Of a stretch of DNA of 64,000 bases, positions 32,902 to 42,800 are shown piece after piece. The position numbers and the translations under genes are program-made. Every line of letters begins with the position of its first letter. Within the stretch, counting starts at the first letter, position 1. The DNA comes from Treponema sp. (GTDB lineage: Bacteria; Spirochaetota; Spirochaetia; Treponematales; Breznakiellaceae). The stretch covers positions 1 through 64,000 of the forward strand of contig WQSN01000002.1 in NCBI GenBank assembly GCA_009787835.1, read 5' to 3'. The notes beneath the pieces were generated by a model. It searched no databases and had not been told where the DNA came from. It saw nothing but the letters and a program-made list of their open reading frames with translations.

Positions 32902-34410
32902 ATGAAGAATAGAGCGTTATTTTCGTTTACAGTATTGTGCCAATTAATGGCATTGACGTTTTTTTCAGGCAGCGTGTATGCCGGAGGATCGGGAGAAAAT
33001 TCAGGCATCGCAAGCCTGCGTTCCGGTTTTATTAACGGCGTTTACCGCATCTCATCAGGAGGCAGGTATACATTCTCGGGAGAACACACAGGGCAGATTC
33101 TTATAGAAGCGGCCAGAAATGATGTTGTGGAACTGGTGTTTGACGGTTTAACGCTGCACAATCCTAACGGCCCCGCAATTCTCGCACCGCGATCCAGAAA
33201 TGTTGAAATAATATTAAACAGCGGAACGATAAACACAATCTCAGACGGAAAACATCCCAACGATGAAACCAACGCCGCGATTTATATCCAGCATAATCTG
33301 ACTTTTTCCGGTAATGGAACGTTAAACGTAAACGGAAACTACCATCACGGTATACGCACACAGGATACCCTCACTGTCAAAAGCGGCGTATATAACATAA
33401 AAGCCGCCGGGGACGCGCTTCGCGGACGCGATGCGGTCATTATTGAAAACGGATCATTTACGCTGACAGCGGGCGGCGACGGAATACAATCCAACAATGA
33501 TACAAACCCGGACAGGGGTTTTATCACCATTAACGGCGGCACATTTGTTATTAACTCAGGAGATGACGGCATACAGGCGGAAAAAAATATTACTATCAAT
33601 AACGGCAATATCGGAATAACAGCGAAGGATGACGGAATAACAACCAATGGATCGATTTTAATAACAGGCGGCGTTATCAATATAACAGACAGCTATGAAG
33701 GCCTGGAAGGGCTGAATGTCACCATAACGGGCGGGGACATAACCATTTTGGCAAGAGATGACGGCATTAACGCAAGAGACGGCGAAACCGTTAATATGGG
33801 ATGGGGCAGGCCAATGATGCGCAGGCCTCTGAATGAAAATATATTTGTGCGCATAACAGGCGGCAATATAAATGTTCAGGCGTACAGGGACGGAATTGAT
33901 TCAAACAACAATATCTTCCTGGAAGGCGGCGCGTTATACATCAGCGGCCCTTCAAGGGGAATGGAAGGAGCCATTGACTGTGACGGCGTTTTTTTAATCA
34001 CCGGAGGAAAACTGGTCACGGCCGGAAGCGTGATAAATTTATCGGGACAATCCACGCAGCCCGCGCTTTTGGCTGGATTTAACCAGAATATGCCTTCAGG
34101 AGCGATAATCGAAATTCGCGACTCAGGAGGAAATTCGCTTCTTCGTTACGCGGCTAAAAACGCATTTAGTATGTCCGCTTTTACATCGCCCGATTTTACA
34201 ATAGGGCAAACATACTCGCTGTTTATAAATAATGAAAAAGTAAATGACATAACGCTTAACAGTACCATTACAAATATCGGAAGTAATAACTTCAGGGGCG
34301 GATTTGATGGGGGCAGAGGCGTTCCCGGTGGGAACCGCGGAGGTAATGATGGCAACAGACGCATGATGCCGGCGCCTCCTCCCGGCAATATACCCAGACC
34401 AAGATTCTAG
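32902..34410 (+). CDS. Exported Cthe_2159-like carbohydrate-binding beta-helix protein
   Basis: 502 aa with a signal peptide ending near VYAGG (about residue 27). The body is a right-handed beta-helix with repeated GDDGI/KDDGI turns (GGDGIQSNND, SGDDGIQAEKN, AKDDGITTNG, ARDDGINARDG, YRDGIDSNNN), typical of the Cthe_2159 carbohydrate-binding family (PF14262), where such acidic turns bind calcium. The C-terminus (about 455-502) is Gly/Arg/Asn/Pro-rich and low in complexity. It starts 2 nt after the DUF4956 gene and so belongs to the VTC operon. Confidence 0.88.
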   Translation: MKNRALFSFTVLCQLMALTFFSGSVYAGGSGENSGIASLRSGFINGVYRISSGGRYTFSGEHTGQILIEAARNDVVELVFDGLTLHNPNGPAILAPRSRNVEIILNSGTINTISDGKHPNDETNAAIYIQHNLTFSGNGTLNVNGNYHHGIRTQDTLTVKSGVYNIKAAGDALRGRDAVIIENGSFTLTAGGDGIQSNNDTNPDRGFITINGGTFVINSGDDGIQAEKNITINNGNIGITAKDDGITTNGSILITGGVINITDSYEGLEGLNVTITGGDITILARDDGINARDGETVNMGWGRPMMRRPLNENIFVRITGGNINVQAYRDGIDSNNNIFLEGGALYISGPSRGMEGAIDCDGVFLITGGKLVTAGSVINLSGQSTQPALLAGFNQNMPSGAIIEIRDSGGNSLLRYAAKNAFSMSAFTSPDFTIGQTYSLFINNEKVNDITLNSTITNIGSNNFRGGFDGGRGVPGGNRGGNDGNRRMMPAPPPGNIPRPRF

Positions 34411-34462
34411 TGTTTTATTTTCGGACATCAGCGGCGGGGTTCGTCATTTTTCAATAATCTGA

Positions 34463-34468
34463 TATACT
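34463..34468 (+). promoter_or_regulatory. -10 box for rdgB
   Basis: TATACT ends 6 nt before the rdgB ATG. Transcription would start at or next to the ATG, and there is no Shine-Dalgarno. The -35 region (TTCGTC at 17 nt) is weak. Confidence 0.4.
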
Positions 34469-34474
34469 CAAGTT

Positions 34475-35095
34475 ATGGATATATGGTTTGCCACAAACAA
34501 CGCGCACAAGAAAGCAGAACTTGAAGCCGTTCTTAATACCTCTTTAAAAATACCGTCTGATTACGGCATTGAATTTGATCCGGAAGAAACCGGAAAAACT
34601 TTTTTAGAAAACGCGCTTTTAAAGGCAAGAGAATTAAAAAAAATCATTGAAAGCAAAGACAAGTCAGCTTCCGGATCTCCTGTTATAGCGGATGATTCCG
34701 GATTATGCGTGGACGCGTTGGGCGGCAGGCCGGGGATATTTTCCGCGCGTTACGGAAGCGTAAACGGGAAAAAACTTTCCAGTTCAGAGCGAAATAATCT
34801 GCTGCTTGATGAACTTAAAGATAATCCCTTACGAAGCGCGCGTTTTGTCTGCTCAATGGCGCTGCTTTTGGATGATGATCGTTTTTTTATCGCGCAGGAA
34901 ACTTTTGAAGGAGAAATTGTTAAAAGCATTGAATTTGCGAAGGGAGAAGGCGGATTCGGTTATGACCCTGTTCTGTATATTCCACAGCTAAAAAGAACAG
35001 TCGCGCAGCTTTCCGCTGAAGAGAAAAATATTTACAGCCACCGCGGGAAAGCGGGAAAACATATCGCGGCTTTACTGGAAAATATTATAAAATAA
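34475..35095 (+). CDS. rdgB: XTP/dITP diphosphatase (RdgB/HAM1 family)
   Basis: Removes non-canonical purine triphosphates (XTP, dITP) from the nucleotide pool by cutting to the monophosphate. 206 aa, the usual length. N-terminal WFATNNAHKKAELEAVL, catalytic/metal segment VIADDSGLCVDALGGRPGIFSARYG, and GEGGFGYDPVLYIP with the substrate-binding aromatic. It lacks a Shine-Dalgarno, and a -10 box lies immediately upstream. It is followed by a UvrD-type helicase gene after 27 nt, a plausible DNA-quality operon. Confidence 0.95.
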   Translation: MDIWFATNNAHKKAELEAVLNTSLKIPSDYGIEFDPEETGKTFLENALLKARELKKIIESKDKSASGSPVIADDSGLCVDALGGRPGIFSARYGSVNGKKLSSSERNNLLLDELKDNPLRSARFVCSMALLLDDDRFFIAQETFEGEIVKSIEFAKGEGGFGYDPVLYIPQLKRTVAQLSAEEKNIYSHRGKAGKHIAALLENIIK

Positions 35096-35122
35096 ATTCT
35101 ATTATTTTGATTTGGGAGAAAA

Positions 35123-37186
35123 ATGTCTAAAATCAGCGCAAATACGCTTAACGATCCTCAGACTCAGGCTGTACAGGCGATTGAAGGGCCGGTGCTTATC
35201 ATCGCCGGCGCCGGATCCGGAAAAACAAGGGTAATCACCTTCAGAATCGCGCACATGCTTGAAAAGGGAATTCCGCAATCGGCGATTCTGGCTCTGACAT
35301 TTACAAACAAAGCCGCCAAAGAGATGGAAACGCGTGTAAAACATTTAACGCGCAGAAAACTTCAAAACCTGACTGTAAGCACATTTCATTCATTCGGTCT
35401 TAACATTATAAGGAATGAAGCTGAGCTATTGGGTTACAGAAAAAATTTTTCAATTTATGACGAGACAGATAAAATTACCCTTATTAAAGAATCACTTCGC
35501 GAGTGCAGGATGAATTTTCACAAGGTTGATCTGTTCGAGTTAAGCCAGCAGTTTTCAAAAATAAAAACCGGTCTCGCTCAGTGGTCAAATGACAGCTCCG
35601 GTATGCAGGCCGTATACGATGAATACCAGCATGCGCTAAAAATTTACAATGCTGTTGATTTTGACGATCTTTTAACCATGCCGCTTGAACTGCTGGAAAA
35701 ACACGGTGAAATGGCGCAGAAATACAGGCAAAAGTACCGCTACATCATGGTGGACGAATTCCAGGATACAAGCCTTATCCAGTACCGTCTCATGAAAATT
35801 TTAACGGACGGAAGCTGCGCCAATGTATGCGTTGTCGGAGATGATGATCAGTCCATTTATTCCTGGCGCGGAGCGAACTATGAAAATATTTTATTATTTG
35901 AAAAAGATTTCCCCGGCAGGTTGGAAATTAAACTTGAACAGAACTACCGCTCAACTACGACAATACTGGATGCAGCAAACAAGGTAATTTCGCATAACAC
36001 AGGCAGAAAGGTTAAAAAACTCTGGTCCGGAAAGGGCGGCGGAAAACCAATAGAGCTTTTTTATCCGGAAAATGAAACGGACGAAGCGAATTTTATCGCT
36101 TCCCGGATAAAGAATCTGATAATAATGGAAGACTGCAAATACCATGATTTCGGCGCGCTTACAAGAACAAACTCACTTGCGCGTAACATAGAGGAAGCGT
36201 TTCTGGCTGAAAATATACCGTACCGGGTGTCAGGAGGAACAAGTTTTTTCCAGCGGAAGGAAATAAAAGACATAATATCGTATATGCGCCTGATTGCAAA
36301 TCAAAATGACGATGTAAGCCTTCTGCGGATAATTAACACCCCCAGAAGGGGCATCGGAAAAACAACAATCGCATCGTTAAACGAAATGGCGAGAAAGAAC
36401 CGGATAAGCGTCTGGGACTCAATTTCACGCATGAATTTTGAACGCTCGCGCGGACAGCAGGGACTTTTCGGCGATCAAAGAACAATGACAGAACTGGAAG
36501 AATTCACGGCTTTTATTGAAAGTTTCAGAACGCTGATGCTGGAAAAACAGTCTGAGCAGGGCAAGCCATGGAAACTTTCCTCATGCGCGCGGACATTGGT
36601 TGACAATATTGACTATTGGGGCTACCTCGTATCCGAGCACGGCAAAGACGAAAAAAAGGCCAGATGGAAATTCAGCAACATAGAATATTTTATAAGGATG
36701 ATTGAAAACTGGGAATCTGATCCTGACAATTATGACTCAGGATTGTACCCGTGGCTTAACCGCATCAGCCTGATTACAAGGGACGACGGAGAGGATGACA
36801 ATGAAGGCAAGGTAAATCTTTCCACCATTCACGCCGCCAAAGGCCTTGAGTTCCCTGTTGTTTTTATCGCAGGCGCGGAAAAAGGCCTGATTCCTCATGA
36901 ACGCAGCGCAAGCGGCGAAGAAAATGAAAACGACAATGAGGCCGGAAACATAGAAGAAGAACGCCGTCTTTTTTATGTGGCGATTACGCGCGCCAGGGAA
37001 AAATTAATCATTACATCCTGTAAAAAACGCCGTCACATGCAAAACACGGCAGACTGCTCCCCTTCTCCGTTTCTCGAAGAAATTCCAAAAGAGCTTATCA
37101 GGTACCATGAAAAGGAAAGCGAAGAAATTGACGAAGACACAGCGGATAAATTTATGGAACAGCTTAAATCAATTATAAAAAAATAA
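35123..37186 (+). CDS. UvrD/PcrA/Rep-family superfamily I DNA helicase
   Basis: 687-aa 3'-5' helicase. Motifs in order: Walker A AGAGSGKTRVI, LTFTNKAAKEM (Ia), Walker B VDEFQDTSLIQY, GDDDQSIYSWRGAN (III), QNYRS (IV), STIHAAKGLEFPVVFI (V) and LFYVAITRAREKL (VI). It acts in excision or mismatch repair or fork clearing; Rep, PcrA and UvrD cannot be distinguished with confidence here. GGGAG precedes the ATG. It ends at a perfect AT-only inverted repeat shared with recG. Confidence 0.94.
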   Translation: MSKISANTLNDPQTQAVQAIEGPVLIIAGAGSGKTRVITFRIAHMLEKGIPQSAILALTFTNKAAKEMETRVKHLTRRKLQNLTVSTFHSFGLNIIRNEAELLGYRKNFSIYDETDKITLIKESLRECRMNFHKVDLFELSQQFSKIKTGLAQWSNDSSGMQAVYDEYQHALKIYNAVDFDDLLTMPLELLEKHGEMAQKYRQKYRYIMVDEFQDTSLIQYRLMKILTDGSCANVCVVGDDDQSIYSWRGANYENILLFEKDFPGRLEIKLEQNYRSTTTILDAANKVISHNTGRKVKKLWSGKGGGKPIELFYPENETDEANFIASRIKNLIIMEDCKYHDFGALTRTNSLARNIEEAFLAENIPYRVSGGTSFFQRKEIKDIISYMRLIANQNDDVSLLRIINTPRRGIGKTTIASLNEMARKNRISVWDSISRMNFERSRGQQGLFGDQRTMTELEEFTAFIESFRTLMLEKQSEQGKPWKLSSCARTLVDNIDYWGYLVSEHGKDEKKARWKFSNIEYFIRMIENWESDPDNYDSGLYPWLNRISLITRDDGEDDNEGKVNLSTIHAAKGLEFPVVFIAGAEKGLIPHERSASGEENENDNEAGNIEEERRLFYVAITRAREKLIITSCKKRRHMQNTADCSPSPFLEEIPKELIRYHEKESEEIDEDTADKFMEQLKSIIKK

Positions 37187-37196
37187 TGTTATGCGA

Positions 37197-37219
37197 TTTT
37201 ATTATTGGTAATAATAAAA
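37197..37219. terminator. AT-only bidirectional terminator-like hairpin
   Basis: TTTTATTATT (37197-37206) and AATAATAAAA (37210-37219) are perfect 10-nt arms around a GGT loop in the 40-nt gap between the converging UvrD and recG genes. AATATTTTT follows on the plus strand. The stem contains no G or C, so it would be weak alone, but the location fits a shared terminator. Confidence 0.5.
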
Positions 37220-37226
37220 AATATTT

Positions 37227-39287
37227 TTATAGCGCTACTTCAGAAAAAGGCGGCGCTTCTTCCAGCACTCTCGCTATTACCCTGTGATTATCAAGCAACA
37301 GATCGGGATCGCTTTCAAGAATTGAAAACGCGTCAGCGCGGGCGCGCACCAGTTCATCCGCGTCGCGGATGGGGTTTGCGATGCCAAGGACAAGATAACC
37401 TGACTGTTCAGTTCCTGTTAACTGCCCCGGACCGCGCAGTTTTAAATCCTCTTCCGCTATTACAAAGCCGTCGTTGTTTTCAAGCATAACCTTTAACCTG
37501 ACCTTTCCGTCTTCGGTTAATTCATCCGAATAGACAAGAAAACAATAAGACTGCTCTTTTCCTCGTCCCACTCGCCCTCGAAGCTGGTGCAGAGCAGAAA
37601 GCCCGAAACGCTCTGCGTGTTCGACAACCATGCATGTCGCATTTGGAACATCAACTCCTACTTCCACAACGCTTGTCGCCGCGAGAATTTTAACATCTCC
37701 CCTGCGGAAATCATTCATTGTATTTCGTTTAACGTCATCTTCAAGTTTTGAGTGGATAAGAGCGGTTTTATAAGCGGGAAACACCTCTTTCGCAAGCCTG
37801 TCCGCCATGGAAACAGCGTCCTTTAAATCATCGCCGTCTTCAATTAACGGATAGACAAAGTACGCCTGCCTTCCCTTATCAAGTTCCTTGCGGACAAAAT
37901 CGTAAACTTTTTTTGCATTTGATTCTTTTGCAAGGTGAGTAATTACAGGCTTTCTTCCCGGGGGCATATCCTTAATCGTCGACACATCCATGTCGCCGAA
38001 TACTGTAAGAGCCAATGTACGCGGGATCGGGGTCGCGCTCATCATAAGAAGCCCGGGATTATCGCCCTTTGACATTATAAGCGAGCGCTGTGTTACGCCA
38101 AAACGGTGCTGTTCATCTATTACAGCGAGTTTCAAATTTTTATACGCCACATCAGCGGAAAAAAGGGCGTGCGTTCCCACCGCTATGTTAACAGTCCCAT
38201 TTAAAAGATTTTTTAACAGTTCCTTCCTGCCCGCCGCTTTTATGTTTCCGGTAAGAAAAGCGATCTTGACACCTAACGGTTCCAGCAATACGGCGGCGTT
38301 CTCCGCGTGCTGGCGGGCGAGAAGTTCCGTCGGCGCCATAATCGCAGCCTGACCGTTTTCCTCGATTGCGCGTAACGCCGCCATAAAGGAAACCAATGTT
38401 TTACCCGAACCTACATCCCCCTGCAAAAGCCGCGCCATCGGCGTACCGGATGCCATATCGGCGTCTATTTCCGCTGTTGCTTCGCTTTGCCCCGGTGTGA
38501 GTGAAAAAGGCAGCCTTTCAATCAGTCTTTGCTGTAACGGAGTAAAGCCCGAAACTTTATTTTTGTCAGGATCAATCCTTTTTAAACTGTGCCTTTCCGC
38601 CGCTCTCCTTCCTACCAATATTTCCAGGTAAAAAAGCTCTTCATAAATCAGGGTTTTTTTTGCCCGATCAATTTCGTCAAAGGAAGAAGGATAATGAATC
38701 GCTCTGAGCGCTTCGTTTTTTGATAATAAATTATCTCTTTCCATAATTTCTGCGGGAAGCTCATTCCCGATATTTTTTGCATATTGATCAAGAGCGGCTG
38801 GCATAAAGCGTCGGAACATCACCTGGGTAAGCCCTTCTGTAAGCGGATATACAGGCAGTATTTTGCCGAAATTGCCTGCAGAAACATCATTTTCAATTTC
38901 AAAGGAGCCGGATTGAATCTCTCCGTATTTACGGTAAAAACGCCCCCAAAGCCTGTATTTTTCGCCAGTGATTAACTGTTTTTCCAGCCACGGACGGTTA
39001 AAGCACAAAAGAGCGGCGCGCTCGCTTTCATCTTCAACATACACCTTCAGGGTTTTCATGTTCCCGTATCCAATCCATGTGCGGGAAACTACTGTTACAA
39101 CCGTGTTTATTTTCGCGCTACGGTAATTGTTAAGCGAAACAAAGCGCGCGCGATCTTCCCATGCTCGCGGATAGTGAAGCAGCAGATCGCGGACACTGCG
39201 TATTCCCAAACGAGATAATTTCGGAATGACAGAAGCGCCAACGCCTTTTATGGAACTTACGGGAGCCAGAAGAGAGCGTATAAACAT
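37227..39287 (-). CDS. recG: ATP-dependent DNA helicase RecG
   Basis: Branch-migrating helicase that reverses stalled forks; 686 aa. An N-terminal wedge/OB domain (about 55-150) is followed by the helicase core with Walker A LQGDVGSGKTLV, DEQHRFG (motif II), SATPIPRTLAL (III) and HQLRGRVGRG (VI), ending with the RecG-type C-terminus LRGPGQLTGTEQSGY. Its ATG immediately follows the yggT stop (TAAATG), making it the third gene of dnaE-yggT-recG. Confidence 0.96.
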   Translation of the reverse strand: MFIRSLLAPVSSIKGVGASVIPKLSRLGIRSVRDLLLHYPRAWEDRARFVSLNNYRSAKINTVVTVVSRTWIGYGNMKTLKVYVEDESERAALLCFNRPWLEKQLITGEKYRLWGRFYRKYGEIQSGSFEIENDVSAGNFGKILPVYPLTEGLTQVMFRRFMPAALDQYAKNIGNELPAEIMERDNLLSKNEALRAIHYPSSFDEIDRAKKTLIYEELFYLEILVGRRAAERHSLKRIDPDKNKVSGFTPLQQRLIERLPFSLTPGQSEATAEIDADMASGTPMARLLQGDVGSGKTLVSFMAALRAIEENGQAAIMAPTELLARQHAENAAVLLEPLGVKIAFLTGNIKAAGRKELLKNLLNGTVNIAVGTHALFSADVAYKNLKLAVIDEQHRFGVTQRSLIMSKGDNPGLLMMSATPIPRTLALTVFGDMDVSTIKDMPPGRKPVITHLAKESNAKKVYDFVRKELDKGRQAYFVYPLIEDGDDLKDAVSMADRLAKEVFPAYKTALIHSKLEDDVKRNTMNDFRRGDVKILAATSVVEVGVDVPNATCMVVEHAERFGLSALHQLRGRVGRGKEQSYCFLVYSDELTEDGKVRLKVMLENNDGFVIAEEDLKLRGPGQLTGTEQSGYLVLGIANPIRDADELVRARADAFSILESDPDLLLDNHRVIARVLEEAPPFSEVAL

Positions 39288-39875
39288 TTAGAAAGGCAGT
39301 CTGCTCAGTAAACCGGCGATTATGGATATGATAAATCCTCCGCCAACCCACAATACGCCGAGAGCGATAATACTGACAATCATTCCGTTAACAAGGCGCG
39401 GTGTGCGCTTGCTGAAAATAATACTGTTAATCCTGTATAATACAGGCTGCGTTACTTCATCCACCATTCTCCAAAAGTTTCCGTTTATGTCGCGATTCGT
39501 GATATGTGCAATAAGACGCAGTATGACAGCTGCAAAACAGAAAATTAATATAAATGACACTACAGGCCAGATTGATAAAAAAATTATGGAGAGCAGATTT
39601 CCAATTGTCACTTTGTCAAAACGGGCGAGCATTGAAAAAATACTCTGAACAACAGAAAGGGACGCTATTGCCAAAACAGGTGAAATATCAAAAATGCCGA
39701 TGCGCAGGTTTAAAGCTTTGCGCCACCAGTCAATATACGGATCTGTTATCCTGCCAAAAAATTGAATCGTTTTGCCAGGAATTGTTTTTCCAAACCATGT
39801 GAAAATAATCCTGAAAAGAATTATTAATGAATAAATACCGGCCGCGACGCTAATAAGATTATAAATATACTGCAT
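39288..39875 (-). CDS. YggT-family membrane protein
   Basis: 195 aa with about four to five TM segments. The N-terminal half carries the YggT pattern: IISVAAGIYSLIILFRIIFTWF-like membrane helices, then GRITDPYIDWWRKALNL and FDISPVLAIASL. The second half has a similar layout (FWRMVDEVTQPVLYRI, then PRLVNGMIVSIIALGVLW), so the protein looks like a tandem two-module YggT. ATG at 39875 is preferred because GGAGG lies 5 nt upstream; an ATG 12 nt earlier overlaps that motif. It overlaps the end of dnaE by 17 nt. Confidence 0.88.
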   Translation of the reverse strand: MQYIYNLISVAAGIYSLIILFRIIFTWFGKTIPGKTIQFFGRITDPYIDWWRKALNLRIGIFDISPVLAIASLSVVQSIFSMLARFDKVTIGNLLSIIFLSIWPVVSFILIFCFAAVILRLIAHITNRDINGNFWRMVDEVTQPVLYRINSIIFSKRTPRLVNGMIVSIIALGVLWVGGGFIISIIAGLLSRLPF

Positions 39876-42800
39876 TATCTCCTCCATTATGCCAGGCTTC
39901 CGCCACGCATTTGATTTTTTTTATATTGTCCATTTCACTATTAATATCATTTAAATCCAGCAACTCAATTCCCGCAGCAGCGCGGATTATTTTTTCGCCG
40001 CCTGGAACCGGCACATGAATAAATACTGTGGATACTCCTGAATTATCTGCAAGATATTCACGTAACGGTAATAAATTTTCATCGCTGTCCGCCGCGTTCT
40101 CCCTTAATTTTATATGCACTTCCGCCTGTTTATGTTTTACAGCGGGCTTGACAATATCGGGTTCGGGCGGCTCCTCTCCTGCCGCAATCTTCCGCGCCGC
40201 GCTTCGGCTCAGTTGCGGGAAATCGGCGATGCTGGTTACCTTAAATCCGGGTTTATCGGGCTTTCGATCATTTTCCGGATCTATGCTTCCTTTAAGCGCT
40301 ATTATTTCATCTAATTTTAAAAAGTTTCGGCACTGTTCGTATACCCTTGAAAAAAATACAATGTCTATTTCTCCTTCAAAATCCTGCAGCGTGCCGAAAG
40401 CCATTAAATTATCATTTCTGTCCTTAATTTCATTCAGGCGTTTTAAAAACCCGATAACAGTATAATTTCCTTTTTTGGCTTTAGCCGCGAAACCGCTTTT
40501 TAAATCGGCCATATAACTCCAGGTATTCCTGTATAACTCCTCTTTCTGATTTTGATCTTCAGCTTCCTTGACAGCGGTTTCAATGTTATTGCTTGTTATG
40601 CAATTTTCAGCGATAAAACTGTACTTGTCCTTGTCTTTCTGATAATCAATTTTCCCCTGCAGGATTGAAATCTTGTCTTCCTGAACAAGATTCTGGCATT
40701 TCTCCCACACGGGCGCGAAGAATGTTACATCAATCTCTCCGTTGTAGTCGGACAGAAGAGCAAAAGTCATTTTGCTGCCCTTGGCGGTAATAATGGTTTT
40801 AATATTTTTTATTATACCTACAAGAATACAATTTCCTGTTTTAAGATTTTCTGTTTGTCCCAGATTTATATTTACAGTCTTTTGCCAGATCTCCCTGTAT
40901 TCATCCATGGGATGGCCTGAAAAATAAAAACCAATCAACTGTTTTTCAAGATTCAGGCGGTCTATTCGGCTCATCATGGGAAACTCTTCAAATTTAAAAT
41001 CAGGCATTTCCCCGCCTGATTTCTCATCAAAAAGACTGGTCTGCCCAAACTGCCTGTCTTCTTTCTTTTTAAGGGCGTACTCCACTACCCGCTCAAGATT
41101 GCCGATAAGCGTTTCGCGCGTTATGCCAAAACTGTCAAAAGCTCCGGTCTGCGCGAGCAGTTCCATTGATTTTTTTCCAATAACTTTTATGTCAACCCTG
41201 TCCAGAAAATCAGTAACATTTTTGTATGGGCCATCCATCCTGCCCCTTACAATTTCATCCGCCGGCGTTTCTCCTACTCCTTTAATTCCCAAAAAGCCGA
41301 AAATTATTTTACCGTCTACGACTGTAAAAATTTTATCAGAATGATTGATGTCAGGCGGTTCAACCGGTATACCCATCTTTCGCGCTTCATCAATACACTG
41401 AGAGAGCTTGTTTTTGTCCGCGCTTCGTATTTCGTTTGTCAGGTTAGCCGCCATAAATTCAGCGGGAAAATTAGCCTTTAAATAAGCTGTTTGGTAAGCG
41501 ATGACAGAATAGGCTGCCGCGTGGCTTTTATTAAAACCGTATCCCGCGAACGGAATTAGAAGCTCAAAAATGGAAGCCGCTTTTTCTTCAGGGTAGCCTC
41601 TTTCTTTCGCGCCTTCTATGAATTTCACTTTTTCCTTTACCATTTTTTTCATGTCTTTTTTCGACATTGCGCGGCGTAATTCATCGGCGTGTCCAAGCGT
41701 AAAACCCGCTATTATTCGCGTTACCTGCATAACCTGTTCCTGATAGACAATTACGCCGTATGTGTCCTTAAGGATTCCCTCAAGGCTTGAATCAGGATAT
41801 GTAATCGGCTGCCTGCCGTTCTTTGAATCCACAAAGCGCGGAATATTCTGCATCGGCCCGGGTCTGAACATTGAATTTAACGCTATCAGATCTTCTATTG
41901 AACCAGGTTTTGTCTGTTTTAAAATATTCTGCATCCCGTCAGATTCAAACTGAAAAACTTCAAAACTGTTTCCTTCGCCAAGCATTTTAAATGTAGTTTC
42001 GTCATCCTCAGGAGCGTTTTTAACATCATAATCAGCGAACTTTCCTCCCCTGTGCCGAATCAATTCATTGGTATGTTTTATAACATCAAGTGTTTTAAGC
42101 CCCAAAAAATCCATTTTTACAAGACCGCACGGCTCAAGATAATTCATGCTGTACTGGGTCGCGACAGCTCCGTTTCTTCCGGTTTTGCTGTCATCCCTTT
42201 CCTGATAGAGCGGAACCAGATCTATTAATGGAAACTTTCCTATTACAACTCCCGCAGCGTGCAATGACGAATGACGGTTCAGCCCTTCAAGTTTCCGCGA
42301 CAATTCAAACAATTCCCGGTAACGCAGGTCGTTTTCAAGCTCGCGCAGCTTCGGCTCTCCGTCGATTGCCTTTTGTAAATTTATTTTAGGATCCTTTGGA
42401 ATTAATTTGGTAATCATGTTTGATTCCGGAATTGAAATTCCCAAAGAGCGCGCGACATCTTTTATGACAGCCTTCGCGCCCAGTGTGCCGAAGGTGATGA
42501 TCTGCCCTACCCTCTCTTTTCCGTATTTTTCCGTAACATAATTTATAACATCTTCTCTGCCTTCGTTCGCGAAATCAATGTCAAAATCCGGCATGGAAAT
42601 GCGTTCAGGATTCAGGAAACGCTCAAAAAGCAGGCTGTATTTAAGAGGATCTATGTCTGTTATGCGCAATGAGTACGCGACAATGGAACCAGCGCCCGAT
42701 CCGCGCCCAGGCCCCACAGGAATACCGTGCTCTCTGGCGTAATTGACAAAATCAGACACAATCAGAAAGTAGCCCGTAAAACCCATGGATATAATTATTT

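Noticed and set aside
32902-34410. CotH-type kinase in the VTC operon
   Set aside because: The protein is a beta-helix with DDGI turns; no kinase motifs are present.
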